Notes: generated from the letters alone by a model not told the origin. A DNA stretch of 64,000 bases from Chthoniobacter flavus (GCA_945861435.1 CAMAUX010000009.1:1-64000), one strand, 5' to 3'; positions 1-13,251 are shown, counted from the first letter of the stretch. A program made the numbers and translations.

Positions 1-44
1 CGCCTTGCTGGGAAAGCCCGAGCAAGAAACGGGCCCTCGCAACT

Positions 45-181
45 TCAGCATGCCGGAGGCATGAGAGAAAATTAGCCGGTGGTAGACGCAGTCCGCAAAG
101 CGGACGAAGGGAACCACCGGACCACGTTCCCCCACGCGACGCGCCCCGGGAGGGTGCGCGAGAAGGATGATGATGAGAGGA
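45..181 (+). repeat. Dispersed intergenic repeat, family A, copy 1
   Basis: This is the first of six related copies (others near 38603, 39771, 41016, 41393 and 50441). The shared parts are an inverted GCATGCC/GGCATG segment, the block AATTAGCCGGTGGT paired with ACCACCGG, a small hairpin around GTCCGCAAAGCGGAC, and the block ACGCGACGCGCCCCGG followed by GCGAGAAGGATGATGATGAG. The nested inverted repeats suggest a structured, non-coding element. Short open frames across it are not conserved between copies and I do not regard them as genes. In this copy the distal edge is split by the group II intron remnant at about 188-780. Confidence 0.75.
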
Positions 182-194
182 GATTTTGTAGAGT

Positions 195-264
195 AGGGGG
201 CGCCACGTGTGATCGCAGCGCCCCCTCTCATCAAACCGTGCAGGCGGTTTTCCCGCACACGGCT
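195..264 (-). ncRNA. Group II intron domains V and VI
   Basis: Read on the minus strand, GCCGTGTGCGGG-AAAA-CCGCCTGCACGGTTT (complement of 233-263) forms the 34-nt-class bulged hairpin typical of group II domain V. A six-base linker follows, then a perfect 9-bp stem (195-203 with 218-226) closing a 14-base loop in the position of domain VI. Domain V is the catalytic core of the ribozyme, so its presence fixes the identity of this degenerate element. Without domain I the RNA cannot self-splice. Confidence 0.7.
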
Positions 265-290
265 TTCCGAATATTCTTTAGGCGGTTCGC

Positions 291-776
291 TTATACGGCC
301 CGGCCAGTGGTCGCTTGGTTCATCGCGTAGAGCCCATATTGCTCCCGCAGGCGTTTGCGCGTGTAGTAGCCGTACTTGGCGTGGCTGCAGCGACTCTTCT
401 TCCAAAGCCACGTCCGTAGTCGTGCGCTGATCAGATCATACATCTGCCCGAGCACGGCCCTTCCGTGGCCATAGCGGAAGCATCCGCTCCAACCCCGCAT
501 CACCGAGTTGATTTCCGCAATCACCTCCGTGCTGGCTCGCCATTGCGTGGCGTGATTGAGCACCCGGCGGATTTGGTCCATGAGTTTACCGCGACTCTGA
601 GGGCTTGGTTCCATGTGGTAGTAACGTTTCCCGCCCTTGCTGCGGCGCGGGGTCACTTGCCACCCAAGAAAAACGAACGATTCTTCGTTCGCGTTCAACT
701 CCCGCGTCTTGGCCTCATTGACTTTCACCCGCTTGAGCACCGCATTCACCGGCGCACCACCTGTCCCTATCGGCAC
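291..776 (-). pseudogene. Group II intron maturase, C-terminal fragment
   Basis: This is a 161-residue remnant of an intron-encoded reverse transcriptase/maturase. The fragment begins at the end of the RT palm/thumb region (KVNEAKTRELN, then FLGWQVTP) and carries the maturase domain with the family-typical IAEINSVMRGWSGCFRYG motif and a basic C-terminus. The RT catalytic YADD block is absent. The apparent initiator (MPIGTG) comes from flanking repeat sequence, not from the intron. Full-length class C proteins are about 400-430 residues, so about 60 percent is lost. It should be inactive for retrohoming. A residual RNA-binding role cannot be excluded. Confidence 0.85.
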
Positions 777-1003
777 ACGCTCCCCTTACAGGCAGCCCAA
801 GAAGGAAGGCAGCTTGTCCCCTACAGGCATCTCCAAAAAACGCCGCGTACAGGGCCTGATCTAGGTGCCATCCGGGCCAAACTCAGCTCCATCGTCCAGA
901 GGGAAGAGCGGCAGAGGGGGGAAGAAGAGATCAAAAAGGAAAGAAAAGAGTTGCACCTTTCTCCCTGCACTTAATAGGATTGGGTCTCAATAGCAACAAC
1001 ATC

Positions 1004-1762
1004 ATGCCAACCTACCACCGCCTTCTCGCCGTCACCGCCCTCCTCGCCTCCCTCACCCCCATCGCTCAAGCCTCCGAGCGCCGCTTCGTCTACTCCTACG
1101 AAACCCTCACTGCCCCAAAGGGCTCCATCGAACTCGAAAACTGGGTCACCTGGAAAAACACCTCCGTCCACGGCGGCCGCGACCTCAACTCCTTCCAGTT
1201 CCGCCACGAACTCGAATACGCAATCACCGACCGCCTCCAAGTCGGCTTCTACCTCTTCGACTGGGAGTACGACCGCAACGCCTCACACGACAAGGCCCGC
1301 TGGGAACACTCCGGCGTGGAATTCATCTACAACCTCACCAACCCCTCCACCGACTGGCTCGGCAGCGCTCTCTACTTCGAAGCCCTGCTCGGCGAACACG
1401 AGGTCGAAATCGAAGGCAAACTCCTTCTCGAAAAACGCTTCGCCAATCTCCGCATCGCCTACAACGCCATCCTCGAGGCCGCCTTTGACAAACGCGACTC
1501 CAGCCAAAACAGCGGCGAATTCGGCCAGACCCTTGGCGTCAGCTACGACCTCACCAAGCGCTTCTCCCTCGGCGCAGAGGCCCTCCACGAAATCGAACTC
1601 CCACGCTGGGATTCCCGTGGAGATTCCGTCGTCTACGCAGGACCGAACGCCTCCTGGCGCTTCGGTCGCGGCTACGCAACCCTCGCCGCCCTCTTCCAAA
1701 TCACCTCCGTCAATGAGGAGCCCGACCGCCAGATCCGCCTCATCACCGGCTTCGATTTCTAG
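1004..1762 (+). CDS. Outer-membrane beta-barrel-like protein (DUF6662-like)
   Basis: A 252-residue exported protein. The preferred start is the ATG at 1004, because it directly precedes a clean signal peptide (LLAVTALLASLTPIAQA, cleavage before SERRF); the frame extends 8 codons further upstream. The mature part consists of alternating amphipathic strands rich in Y, F and W, opening with RFVYSYETLTAPKGSIELENW, a pattern I recognise from the DUF6662 group. It ends in a terminal phenylalanine (TGFDF), as expected for a substrate of the BAM outer-membrane insertion machinery. The function is unknown. It stands alone, with a cytochrome lipoprotein gene starting 35 bases downstream. Confidence 0.6.
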   Translation: MPTYHRLLAVTALLASLTPIAQASERRFVYSYETLTAPKGSIELENWVTWKNTSVHGGRDLNSFQFRHELEYAITDRLQVGFYLFDWEYDRNASHDKARWEHSGVEFIYNLTNPSTDWLGSALYFEALLGEHEVEIEGKLLLEKRFANLRIAYNAILEAAFDKRDSSQNSGEFGQTLGVSYDLTKRFSLGAEALHEIELPRWDSRGDSVVYAGPNASWRFGRGYATLAALFQITSVNEEPDRQIRLITGFDF

Positions 1763-1797
1763 CCCGCCCGCCGGAATAATCCCTCGCGTACAACGCC

Positions 1798-4346
<2,549 letters not shown>

Positions 4347-4481
4347 GCATCGCCCCCCCCCTCCGGAACCCTCACCCAACCCTTTACTTATTTCGCGCCT
4401 GCTTCACGCCTGGGCAACCCCTCGGCGCCGCGGACTGCGAGTGCGTAAAACCCAACAACAACCCAACAACACACAAAAACC

Positions 4482-4775
4482 ATGGCAGTAAACGTAAGAC
4501 CCCTCGGGGATCGAGTTCTCGTCAAACCGATCGAGACTACCGAAGTCAAAAAAAGCGGCATTATCATCCCGGACACGGCCAAGGAAAAGCCGCAGGAAGG
4601 TGAAGTCGTGGCCCTCGGCACCGGCAAGCGCGATGATGACGGCAAGGTCATCCCCTTCACCGTGAAGAAGGGCGACAAGGTGCTCATGCCCAAATACGGC
4701 GGCACCGAAATCAAGATCGGCGACACCATCCACCTCATCATGCGCGAGGAAGACATCCTCGGCATCATTGGCTAA
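4482..4775 (+). CDS. groES: Co-chaperonin GroES
   Basis: A 97-residue Hsp10 that forms the heptameric lid of GroEL. The opening [12 protein letters not shown] is diagnostic, the mobile loop ([20 protein letters not shown]) is intact, and the C-terminus DILGIIG is typical. The length equals the family norm. groEL starts 75 bases downstream, with a hairpin in the gap, so the two form the usual operon. The gene is preceded by an A/C-rich leader without an obvious Shine-Dalgarno motif. Confidence 0.97.
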   Translation: MAVNVRPLGDRVLVKPIETTEVKKSGIIIPDTAKEKPQEGEVVALGTGKRDDDGKVIPFTVKKGDKVLMPKYGGTEIKIGDTIHLIMREEDILGIIG

Positions 4776-6494
<1,719 letters not shown>

Positions 6495-6534
6495 GCCTCG
6501 CGCCTCAGTCCGAGCTTCCAGCTCACTCACCAAC

Positions 6535-6570
6535 AGCCGGACCCTTCACGGGGTCCGGCTGTTTGGCTTT
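6535..6570 (+). terminator. Rho-independent terminator after groEL
   Basis: A perfect 10-bp stem (AGCCGGACCC with GGGTCCGGCT) closes a 6-base loop and is followed by GTTTGGCTTT. It lies 40 bases after the groEL stop and separates the chaperone operon from the MFS gene. Confidence 0.85.
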
Positions 6571-6633
6571 CCACCCCATTCCACGCTGGCTCCACGCTCC
6601 GGAACGCGCATCTTCTCACTCCCTCCACAGCCA

Positions 6634-7974
6634 ATGCCCCCCGAGACGCTCACCCCGCCCGAGCCCCAGCCGCTCTCCAAAGCGCAAGTGCTGCGTTCCA
6701 TGCGCTGGAATATCGGCGCCGGCTTCCTCGGCATGGTCTGGGTTGCAGCCGCCACCGGCATGGCCCTCCCCCTCTTCATGCAGTCCATCCAAGCGAGCGG
6801 ATTCCAACTCGGCCTCCTCTCGGGCTCACGCCAGCTCGCCATGCTCGCCCAGCTGCCTGGCGCCCTCCTCGGCGAGCGCCTCCCAAGCCGCAAGCCCATG
6901 TGGGCCCTCTGCGTCTCCCTCCATCGCGCGCTCTGGGCCGTCCCCGCACTCCTCCCATGGCTGCTCCCCTCGGATCAACACCTCTGGCCAGTCTGGATCA
7001 TCGCCTCCCTCGGCCTCAGCGAACTGCTTTCCAACAGCGGCACACCCCTTTGGTACAGCTGGATGGCAGACCTCCTCCCACCTCACCGCGCCGGCTCCTT
7101 TTGGGGCCGCCGCCACCGCATCCTCTCCATCTCCCTGCTCATCGCCTCCCTCCTCTTTGCCGCCGCCCTCGAATTCCACTCCCAGCACGGTTACCTCGGT
7201 TTCCAACTCATCTTCGCCACCGCCGCCCTCTTCGGCGTGGCCGACATCCTCGTCCATCTCGGAGTCCACGAACCCACGCCCCGCCGATCTGCCTCCGGCG
7301 CAGGCCTCTGGAAACGCATCACCGCGCCACTCGCCTCCCGCGAATTCCGCATCCTCACCGCCGCCATGGGCATCTGGGCGGCCGCCACCACCCTCCCGGG
7401 CTACACCAACGGCCTCCCCAGCTTCTTCGCCGTCGTCTACCTCAGGGAAACCTTCCACGCCTCCTACCTCCAAGCCTCCTCCATCTTCATCGCCTCCGCC
7501 CTCGGCGCCATCCTCTTCGCCCCCAAAATCGGCGCATGGATCGACCACCACGGCGCACGCAAGACCGCCGCCGCACTCATGCTCATCGGCCCCCTGCTGA
7601 GCCTCGCATGGATCGGCGCACGCCCCGCGCAAATGCACCTCGGCCTTGCTTCCCTCCCCCACCCCATCCTGCTCCTTGCCCTCGCCTCGCTCGGCGTCGG
7701 CGGCGCCTTTGCGGGTGTCATCTTCTGCCAGGCGCGCCTCACCCAGCAGTTCACGGACAACTCGGGTCGCACCATCGCCATGGGCCTCCACTGGTCCCTC
7801 GTCGGCCTCATGGGCACCGCTGCCGCACTCCTCGCCGGCTGGATCAAGGACCACCCCCACTCACTCACCTGGCTGCTTCCCGACTCCATCTCCTACTTCC
7901 AATTCCTCGTCCTGCTCGAGGTCGCGCTCATCTGGTGCATCGCGCTCCCCCTCCTCCTGCGCCTTCCCGATTAA
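6634..7974 (+). CDS. MFS-type transporter
   Basis: A 446-residue integral membrane protein with about 12 hydrophobic segments in two halves separated by a cytoplasmic loop around residues 205-225 (EPTPRRSASGAGLWKR). The start at 6634 follows the terminator region; the longer open frame overlaps groEL and is not used. The loop between segments 2 and 3 (GERLPSRKP) is the usual position of the MFS motif A. The substrate cannot be told. It is set in a long plus-strand run but stands 97 bases from the next gene, so its co-transcription is uncertain. Confidence 0.75.
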   Translation: MPPETLTPPEPQPLSKAQVLRSMRWNIGAGFLGMVWVAAATGMALPLFMQSIQASGFQLGLLSGSRQLAMLAQLPGALLGERLPSRKPMWALCVSLHRALWAVPALLPWLLPSDQHLWPVWIIASLGLSELLSNSGTPLWYSWMADLLPPHRAGSFWGRRHRILSISLLIASLLFAAALEFHSQHGYLGFQLIFATAALFGVADILVHLGVHEPTPRRSASGAGLWKRITAPLASREFRILTAAMGIWAAATTLPGYTNGLPSFFAVVYLRETFHASYLQASSIFIASALGAILFAPKIGAWIDHHGARKTAAALMLIGPLLSLAWIGARPAQMHLGLASLPHPILLLALASLGVGGAFAGVIFCQARLTQQFTDNSGRTIAMGLHWSLVGLMGTAAALLAGWIKDHPHSLTWLLPDSISYFQFLVLLEVALIWCIALPLLLRLPD

Positions 7975-8070
7975 CCCCGCGCCGCACTCCCCCCTCACAG
8001 GGGGGTTGCGCTCCTCCACCGAAACCATTTGCCTACGACCCTACCCGCGTCTCTGCTACCTTCCCTATCC

Positions 8071-8718
8071 ATGACCCCGCGCCTAGCCACTGCCTGCCTC
8101 CTCTTCCTCGCAGCCTTCGGCGTGTCCGCCTGCAACCGGGAAAAAATCCGCGTCTACACCGCAGCCAAGGAGACTCCACAGCAACAGCACGATCACAACG
8201 ACGCACCTCCGGCTTCCGCAGAAAGCGCACGCCCACCGCAAAACTCGAACGCCCAGAACAGGTTGGAAAGCGCCCGCAAATCCCTCCAGTGGAAGCTTCC
8301 CGAGGGATGGCGCGAAGCCGAACCCAACCAAGTCAGCGCCGCCCAGTTCGTTGCCACCGGCCCGGCTGGCGATGCAGGCATCAACATCACCCCCCTTCCC
8401 AACCTCCAGGGCAAGGAGGCCATGGTCGTCAACATGTGGCGCGAACAACTCGGCCAGCCCCCACTCGACCCCGCTCAGATCGGCACCGCCCTCGCCCCCA
8501 TCGAAATCGCAGGACAACAGGGCAGCCTCTTTGAAATCAGTGGCAAGCGCGACGGCGCAGATCAACAGATCATCACCGCCATGCTCCACCGTCCGGACGC
8601 CAGCTGGTTCTTCAAACTCTCCGGCCCCACCGCCGCAGTCGCTGCCCAAAAGGACGCCCTCTCCCAGTTCCTCAAGTCCGTTCGCATCGATGGGAACGCC
8701 GCCGCAACACAGCCATGA
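8071..8718 (+). CDS. Lipoprotein of unknown function upstream of resB
   Basis: A 215-residue protein with a lipoprotein signal peptide (LFLAAFGVSAC, lipobox cysteine near residue 22), followed by a charged linker and a compact domain (residues 75-205) containing WKLPEGWREAEPNQVSAAQF and DASWFFKLSGPTAAVAAQK. It resembles small conserved lipoproteins found beside cytochrome c biogenesis genes in Verrucomicrobia and Planctomycetes. The stop overlaps the resB start by 4 bases (ATGA), implying translational coupling and a role in haem protein maturation at the membrane. That role is inference from position. Confidence 0.6.
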   Translation: MTPRLATACLLFLAAFGVSACNREKIRVYTAAKETPQQQHDHNDAPPASAESARPPQNSNAQNRLESARKSLQWKLPEGWREAEPNQVSAAQFVATGPAGDAGINITPLPNLQGKEAMVVNMWREQLGQPPLDPAQIGTALAPIEIAGQQGSLFEISGKRDGADQQIITAMLHRPDASWFFKLSGPTAAVAAQKDALSQFLKSVRIDGNAAATQP

Positions 8719-10205
8719 TCCAATACCTCTGGAAGACGCTCAGTTCCCTGCGACTCACCGTCTGGTGCCTCGCCCTCTCCATCTTACTCGTCTTCGTGGG
8801 CACCGTCGCCCAAGCGGACGAAGGCCTCTACCAAGCCCAGGAGCGCTACTTCAAACAATGGATCGTCTGGGCGCCCACGCTCTTCGGTCACAAACTCCCG
8901 CTCCTCCTCCCTGGCGGCTACCTCCTCGGCACCGTCCTCCTCGTGAACCTCCTCGGCGCCCACACCCAGCGCTTCCAGTGGTCCGCCAAGAAGCTTGGAA
9001 TCAACCTCACCCACTTCGGCATCATCGTCCTCCTCCTCGGCCAGCTCGTCACAGACCTCTTCTCCGTCGAAAGCTACCTCCGCCTCCGCGAGGGCGAGTC
9101 CAAAACCTACACCGAGAGCCATCGCGAACACGAACTCGTCTTCGCCACAGACACCACTCCCGGCTCCGAAAAGGTCGTCTCCATCCCGGAATCCCTCCTC
9201 ACCAAGCCCGGCGCTGAGATCTCCCATCCCGACCTTCCCTTCTCCCTCCGTGTGAACGAGTACAAGATCAACAGTCAGGTCCTCTCCCGCACCCAGCTTC
9301 TCGAAACCGCAGGCCGCCTCACCGCTGCCCTCGCCAAAGTCGAAGGCCAGTACGGCGGCGCCGAACTCCCAGCCCTCGCCGCCACGGAGGCTGAATCCCC
9401 GGGCCGCCTCGAAGTCTGGCGCGCCTCACTCACCGCCGTCGGCGCCTCTTCCGTCGCAGACATCGCAGAAGCAGCCAAGTCCCTCGCCTCCCAGCCCGAA
9501 CGCGAAGCCCGCCTCCGCACGGAACTCAAGGAACGCTTCCAAAAGGAAATGCTCGCCCGCTGGCGACAACAGGGCGGCGCCATGAAACTCGCCGCAGAAC
9601 GCGCCGACCGAAAAGAACCCCTCACCGCCGATTCCCTCCAAGCTCCCGCCACTCAGGGCGCCGGCTCGCAAGTCGTCGCATTCCCCCTTCCGGAGATGCG
9701 CACCATGGACATGAAGAACCTCCCCCACGTCGTCCTCGAGATCCTCGACGCCGGCAAACCTTCCGGCACATGGCTCTTCTCGCCCATGCTCGAAGCGCAG
9801 GAACTCGAGGGCCCGCACGCCAAGTGGCGCGGCGCACTCCGCGCCGAACGCTACTACCACCCCTTCAGCGTCAAACTCCTCACGACCACCCACGAAAAAT
9901 ACCAGGGCACCGAGATCCCCAAAAACTTCCAAAGCCGCGTCCGCCTCGAACACCCCGTCCGCAGCGAATCGCGCGAGGTGGACATCTACATGAACAACCC
10001 CCTCCGCTACGAGGGCCTCACCTACTTCCAATACCAGATGGACCGCGACGAACAGCACGGCAACGTCGGCATCAGCACCCTCCAAGTCGTCCGCAACCCC
10101 AGCTGGCTCGGCCCCTACCTCGGCTGCATCCTCGTCGGCCTCGGCATGACCGTCCAATTCCTCTACCACCTCGTCGGCTTCGTCACCAAACGCCGCACAG
10201 CCTGA
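8715..10205 (+). CDS. resB: Cytochrome c biogenesis protein ResB-like
   Basis: A 496-residue membrane protein of System II cytochrome c maturation. ResB and CcsA together export haem and ligate it to apocytochromes outside the membrane. The first segment (LSSLRLTVWCLALSILLVFVG) is family-typical, followed by two more transmembrane helices by residue 120, a large extracytoplasmic domain (about 120-440), and a final helix near the C-terminus (GPYLGCILVGLGMTVQFLYH). ResB signature strands such as YMNNPLRYEGLTYFQYQMD lie before the last helix. The extracytoplasmic domain is enlarged by an alanine/glutamate-rich insert around residues 190-300. ccsA follows after 16 bases. Confidence 0.88.
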   Translation: MIQYLWKTLSSLRLTVWCLALSILLVFVGTVAQADEGLYQAQERYFKQWIVWAPTLFGHKLPLLLPGGYLLGTVLLVNLLGAHTQRFQWSAKKLGINLTHFGIIVLLLGQLVTDLFSVESYLRLREGESKTYTESHREHELVFATDTTPGSEKVVSIPESLLTKPGAEISHPDLPFSLRVNEYKINSQVLSRTQLLETAGRLTAALAKVEGQYGGAELPALAATEAESPGRLEVWRASLTAVGASSVADIAEAAKSLASQPEREARLRTELKERFQKEMLARWRQQGGAMKLAAERADRKEPLTADSLQAPATQGAGSQVVAFPLPEMRTMDMKNLPHVVLEILDAGKPSGTWLFSPMLEAQELEGPHAKWRGALRAERYYHPFSVKLLTTTHEKYQGTEIPKNFQSRVRLEHPVRSESREVDIYMNNPLRYEGLTYFQYQMDRDEQHGNVGISTLQVVRNPSWLGPYLGCILVGLGMTVQFLYHLVGFVTKRRTA

Positions 10206-10221
10206 TCCCACGCCGACTCCC

Positions 10222-12156
10222 ATGAAACTCTGGCTCTCCCTCCTCACGGTCCTCCTCTGCGCAAGCCGCCTCCCCGGTGCCGACTCCGGGAGCTTCGATT
10301 ACAAGGCCTTCGGCTCACTGCCCATCGTCTACAACGGCCGCATCCAGCCTCTGGACTCCCTCGCGCGCAACTCCCTCCTCCAACTCCGCGAAAAACAAAC
10401 CGCCAACCTCGAACCGTGGAAGGGCGCCTTTGAAAAGCCGCGCATCATCCCCGCCACAGAATGGCTGGCGACCATGTTCACCAATCCGGAGCTCGCCAAC
10501 GAATGGCCCGTCATCCGCATCGATCACCCAGACCTCAAAGGCCTCCTCGGCCTCCCCATGGAGGCGGATCCGCAGAAGAAAACCGACGGCAAAAACTTCA
10601 GCTGGAACCTCATCTCCCCAAAACTCGAAGACCTCCAGCGCGAAGCCAATCGCACCGCCAAGCTCGAACAGCAGAAGCGCAACCCCTTCGAACAGGCGGT
10701 CATGCGTCTCTGGAGCTGCGTCGGCATCTACATGCGGCTCCAAAACACCCTCCAGCCGCAGAACGCACGCGACTGGCAGAAGGAACTCGCCGAGTTCACC
10801 GCAAACGCACCCGCCGGCGTCGCCGCCATCCGCGCCCAACGCGCCAAGGAATCCTTCAACCAAGCCGCCATCGACAAACTCGTCCCCGATCTCCAGCGCT
10901 TCGAGGTCATGGCCCAGCTCGAACCCCCTCTCGTCATCCCGCCACGCCTCAACGCCGCCGCCTCCCCGGACTCCCCCGCCCCGTGGCGCCGCACCGTCGA
11001 AGCGCTCACCGACGTCGCACAGGGCGATCCCGTCCCCTTCGCACTCACCGCATTCGCCAAGATGTCCACCGCACTCCGCACGGACAACCCGGCCGCCTTC
11101 ACCGAGGCAATCAACGACTACCGCGCCACGCTTCAGGAACCCTTCGGCCCCGCGCTCAAAAAAGCCTCAAGCGAACAGTTCTTCAACAAGCTGGAACCCT
11201 TCTACAAGGCCCTCTGCATCTACGTCGCCGCACTCCTCGCCGTCCTCTTCTTCTGGATGGCTCCCGCACGCCTCCCATGGCTGCGCTCCGCCGCCGTGTG
11301 GATGATCTTCGCCGCTCTCGTCATCCACACCACGGGCCTCATCTTCCGCATGGTCCTTGAAGGCCGCCCACCGGTCACCAACCTCTACTCCTCCGCCATC
11401 TTCATCGGATGGGGCGCCTGCATCCTCGGCCTCGTCCTTGAACGCTTCTGGCGCAACGGCATCGGCCTCGCCGTCTCCAGCTCCATCGGCTTCATCACCC
11501 TCATCATCGCCCACCACCTCGCCCTCTCCGGCGACACCATGGAAATGATGCGCGCCGTCCTCGACACCAACATGTGGCTCGCCACCCACGTCGTCGTCGT
11601 CACCCTCGGCTACTCCTCCACCTACGTCGCAGGCTTCCTCGCCATCGTCTACCTCATCCGCGGCATCCTCACCCGCTCCCTCGATTCCGACACCGCACGC
11701 GGCCTCGGTAAAATGGTCTACGGCATCGTCTGCTTCGCCACCCTCTTCAGCTTCGTCGGCACCGTCCTCGGCGGCATCTGGGCCGATCAAAGCTGGGGCC
11801 GTTTCTGGGGCTGGGATCCCAAGGAAAACGGAGCACTCATCATCGTCCTCTGGAACGCCCTCATCCTCCACGCCAAATGGGGCGGCCTCGTCCGTGAACG
11901 CGGCCTCATGCTCCTCGCCATCGGCGGCAACATCGTCACCAGCTGGTCCTGGTTCGGCGTCAACATGCTCGGCATCGGCCTCCACTCCTACGGCTTCATG
12001 GAGTCCGGCTTCCTCTGGCTCATGGGCTTCCTCGCAAGCCAGCTCCTCCTCATCGCCCTCGGCTCCCTCCCAGGCCGCCTCTGGCGCTCCGCCTCCGCAC
12101 TCGCCTCCTCCACAGCCGCTCACCTCGCCCCACCAAAAAAAGCCCCCGCAGTGTAG
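10222..12156 (+). CDS. ccsA: Cytochrome c biogenesis protein CcsA/ResC
   Basis: A 644-residue partner of ResB. After a signal-like N-terminus comes a large extracytoplasmic region (residues 20-330) opening with DYKAFGSLPIVYNGRIQPLDSLARN, then about eight transmembrane helices containing the tryptophan-rich WWD haem-handling motif (WGRFWGWDPKENGAL) and conserved external histidines. The extra N-terminal region marks the long form found in Bacteroidetes, Planctomycetes and Verrucomicrobia. The pair serves the cytochrome lipoprotein at 1798 and the di-haem enzyme at 41787, among others. Confidence 0.92.
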   Translation: MKLWLSLLTVLLCASRLPGADSGSFDYKAFGSLPIVYNGRIQPLDSLARNSLLQLREKQTANLEPWKGAFEKPRIIPATEWLATMFTNPELANEWPVIRIDHPDLKGLLGLPMEADPQKKTDGKNFSWNLISPKLEDLQREANRTAKLEQQKRNPFEQAVMRLWSCVGIYMRLQNTLQPQNARDWQKELAEFTANAPAGVAAIRAQRAKESFNQAAIDKLVPDLQRFEVMAQLEPPLVIPPRLNAAASPDSPAPWRRTVEALTDVAQGDPVPFALTAFAKMSTALRTDNPAAFTEAINDYRATLQEPFGPALKKASSEQFFNKLEPFYKALCIYVAALLAVLFFWMAPARLPWLRSAAVWMIFAALVIHTTGLIFRMVLEGRPPVTNLYSSAIFIGWGACILGLVLERFWRNGIGLAVSSSIGFITLIIAHHLALSGDTMEMMRAVLDTNMWLATHVVVVTLGYSSTYVAGFLAIVYLIRGILTRSLDSDTARGLGKMVYGIVCFATLFSFVGTVLGGIWADQSWGRFWGWDPKENGALIIVLWNALILHAKWGGLVRERGLMLLAIGGNIVTSWSWFGVNMLGIGLHSYGFMESGFLWLMGFLASQLLLIALGSLPGRLWRSASALASSTAAHLAPPKKAPAV

Positions 12157-12255
12157 GTTTCATCAGGATTCGGCTTTCCCTCCGGCACGCTCGGGAGTTG
12201 AAGTAAGACGCGCGACATTCCCGCCGCGCGGTCTCCTTCTTTTCACCTCACCGGT

Positions 12256-12621
12256 ATGAACCCATCCAACGACGAGCACGCCATCGCACCCGTCCCCTTC
12301 GAACTCGAGCACAGCCCGCTCCCCTCCGACCCGAGCGCCAACCCCTTCCGCCTCGTCGTCGATCCGGTCATGCGCAACCGCCTCCGGCGCTCCCTCTTTG
12401 AAATGATCGAGCAGCACGATCAGGAACTCGCACGCTACGTCGCCGAAGGCAGCCTCTCCCTCGACAGCTACAAGGAATACATCGAACTCTTCGCCAACAG
12501 CCTCAAACAAACCATGGGCAGCCGCGACGGCGTCGCTTACCTCATGCACGCCTGCGGCTTCGACGTGAAGGAAGAGGACGTCAATCTCCACCCCGAAACC
12601 CGCTGGAAAGTCCAACGCTGA
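12256..12621 (+). CDS. Conserved hypothetical protein, 121 residues
   Basis: A small cytoplasmic protein with an acidic, proline-containing N-terminal arm (residues 1-35) and a predicted helical body (RNRLRRSLFEMIEQHDQELARY onward, residues 40-105). No signal peptide, cysteine pair or known motif is visible. It lies 99 bases after ccsA and 38 bases before sufT in the same direction, so it may be co-transcribed with sufT. I do not recognise the family. Codon use matches its neighbours, supporting a real gene. Confidence 0.6.
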   Translation: MNPSNDEHAIAPVPFELEHSPLPSDPSANPFRLVVDPVMRNRLRRSLFEMIEQHDQELARYVAEGSLSLDSYKEYIELFANSLKQTMGSRDGVAYLMHACGFDVKEEDVNLHPETRWKVQR

Positions 12622-12659
12622 CCCCTCATCCCGCTCCACCGCCCCACCGCCCAACACCA

Positions 12660-13214
12660 ATGAGCAACGAAGGCTTCATCGAACTCCTGCGCGACATCGT
12701 CGCCACCCGCATCCCCAGCGGTGAAGACTTCCCTCTCCCCACGGGCACCCCGGTCCTCATCACCCAATCCCTGGGCGGCACCTTCACCGTCCACGCAGGC
12801 AATTTCCCCGGCCTCTACCGCATCAAGGGCGGCGACGCCGACGCTCTCGGCAAGGATCCCCTCCCGGAACCCACCGCCACAGCCGCAGCAGCCGACGGCC
12901 CCTTCGACGAAGCCGCCGCATGGGATCAACTCCGCAACTGCTACGACCCGGAGATCCCCGTCAACATCGTCGACCTCGGCCTCATCTACAGCCTCGATTC
13001 CACCGACTCACCCTCCGGCGGAAAACGCCTCTCCGTCAAAATGACCCTCACCGCCCCAGGCTGCGGCATGGGCCCCTCCATCGCCGCCGACGCAAAGCAA
13101 CGCCTCCTCACCCTGCCAGGCATCGCTGAAGCCGAAGTCGAACTCGTCTGGGATCCCCCGTGGTCCCCGGACCGCATCTCGCCCGCAGGCCGAGAACGCC
13201 TCGGCATGGAGTAA
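12660..13214 (+). CDS. sufT: Fe-S cluster assembly protein SufT-like (MIP18/DUF59)
   Basis: A 184-residue protein with the MIP18 domain at residues 80-165: CYDPEIPVNIVDLGLIY, KMTLTAPGCGMGPSIAADAK and VELVWDPPWSPDRIS, the last being the usual SufT C-terminal signature. SufT is an accessory maturation factor that helps deliver [4Fe-4S] clusters to target proteins. The N-terminal extension (residues 1-75) with a small beta domain is also seen in longer SufT proteins. No other suf gene is nearby, so it acts away from the main operon here. Confidence 0.85.
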   Translation: MSNEGFIELLRDIVATRIPSGEDFPLPTGTPVLITQSLGGTFTVHAGNFPGLYRIKGGDADALGKDPLPEPTATAAAADGPFDEAAAWDQLRNCYDPEIPVNIVDLGLIYSLDSTDSPSGGKRLSVKMTLTAPGCGMGPSIAADAKQRLLTLPGIAEAEVELVWDPPWSPDRISPAGRERLGME

Positions 13215-13251
13215 TCGCTCCCCCGCGCCCGCCGCAAAACCACCCCCGCGA

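Larger units (their letters stand above)
188..780 (-). mobile_element. 5'-truncated group II intron (bacterial class C type)
   Basis: On the minus strand the segment runs from a C-terminal maturase fragment through a recognisable domain V (233-263) and a terminal hairpin (195-226) to an apparent 3' intron end near 188. Everything 5' of the last part of the reverse transcriptase is missing, including the YADD active site and domains I to III. The upstream junction is the string TGCCGATAGGGACAGG (765-780), and the downstream junction is AAAATCTCCTCTCATCATC. Elsewhere in the window (39416, 39901, 41216) TGCCGATAGGGACAGG is directly followed by CAAAATCTCC. The remnant therefore appears to be a 5'-truncated insertion inside this repeated sequence. 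The class assignment is by resemblance only. Confidence 0.7.

Noticed and set aside
898-950. Purine-rich tract before the outer-membrane protein gene
   Set aside because: Striking composition, but no triplex-type symmetry, repeat unit or known site; probably chance or leader RNA.
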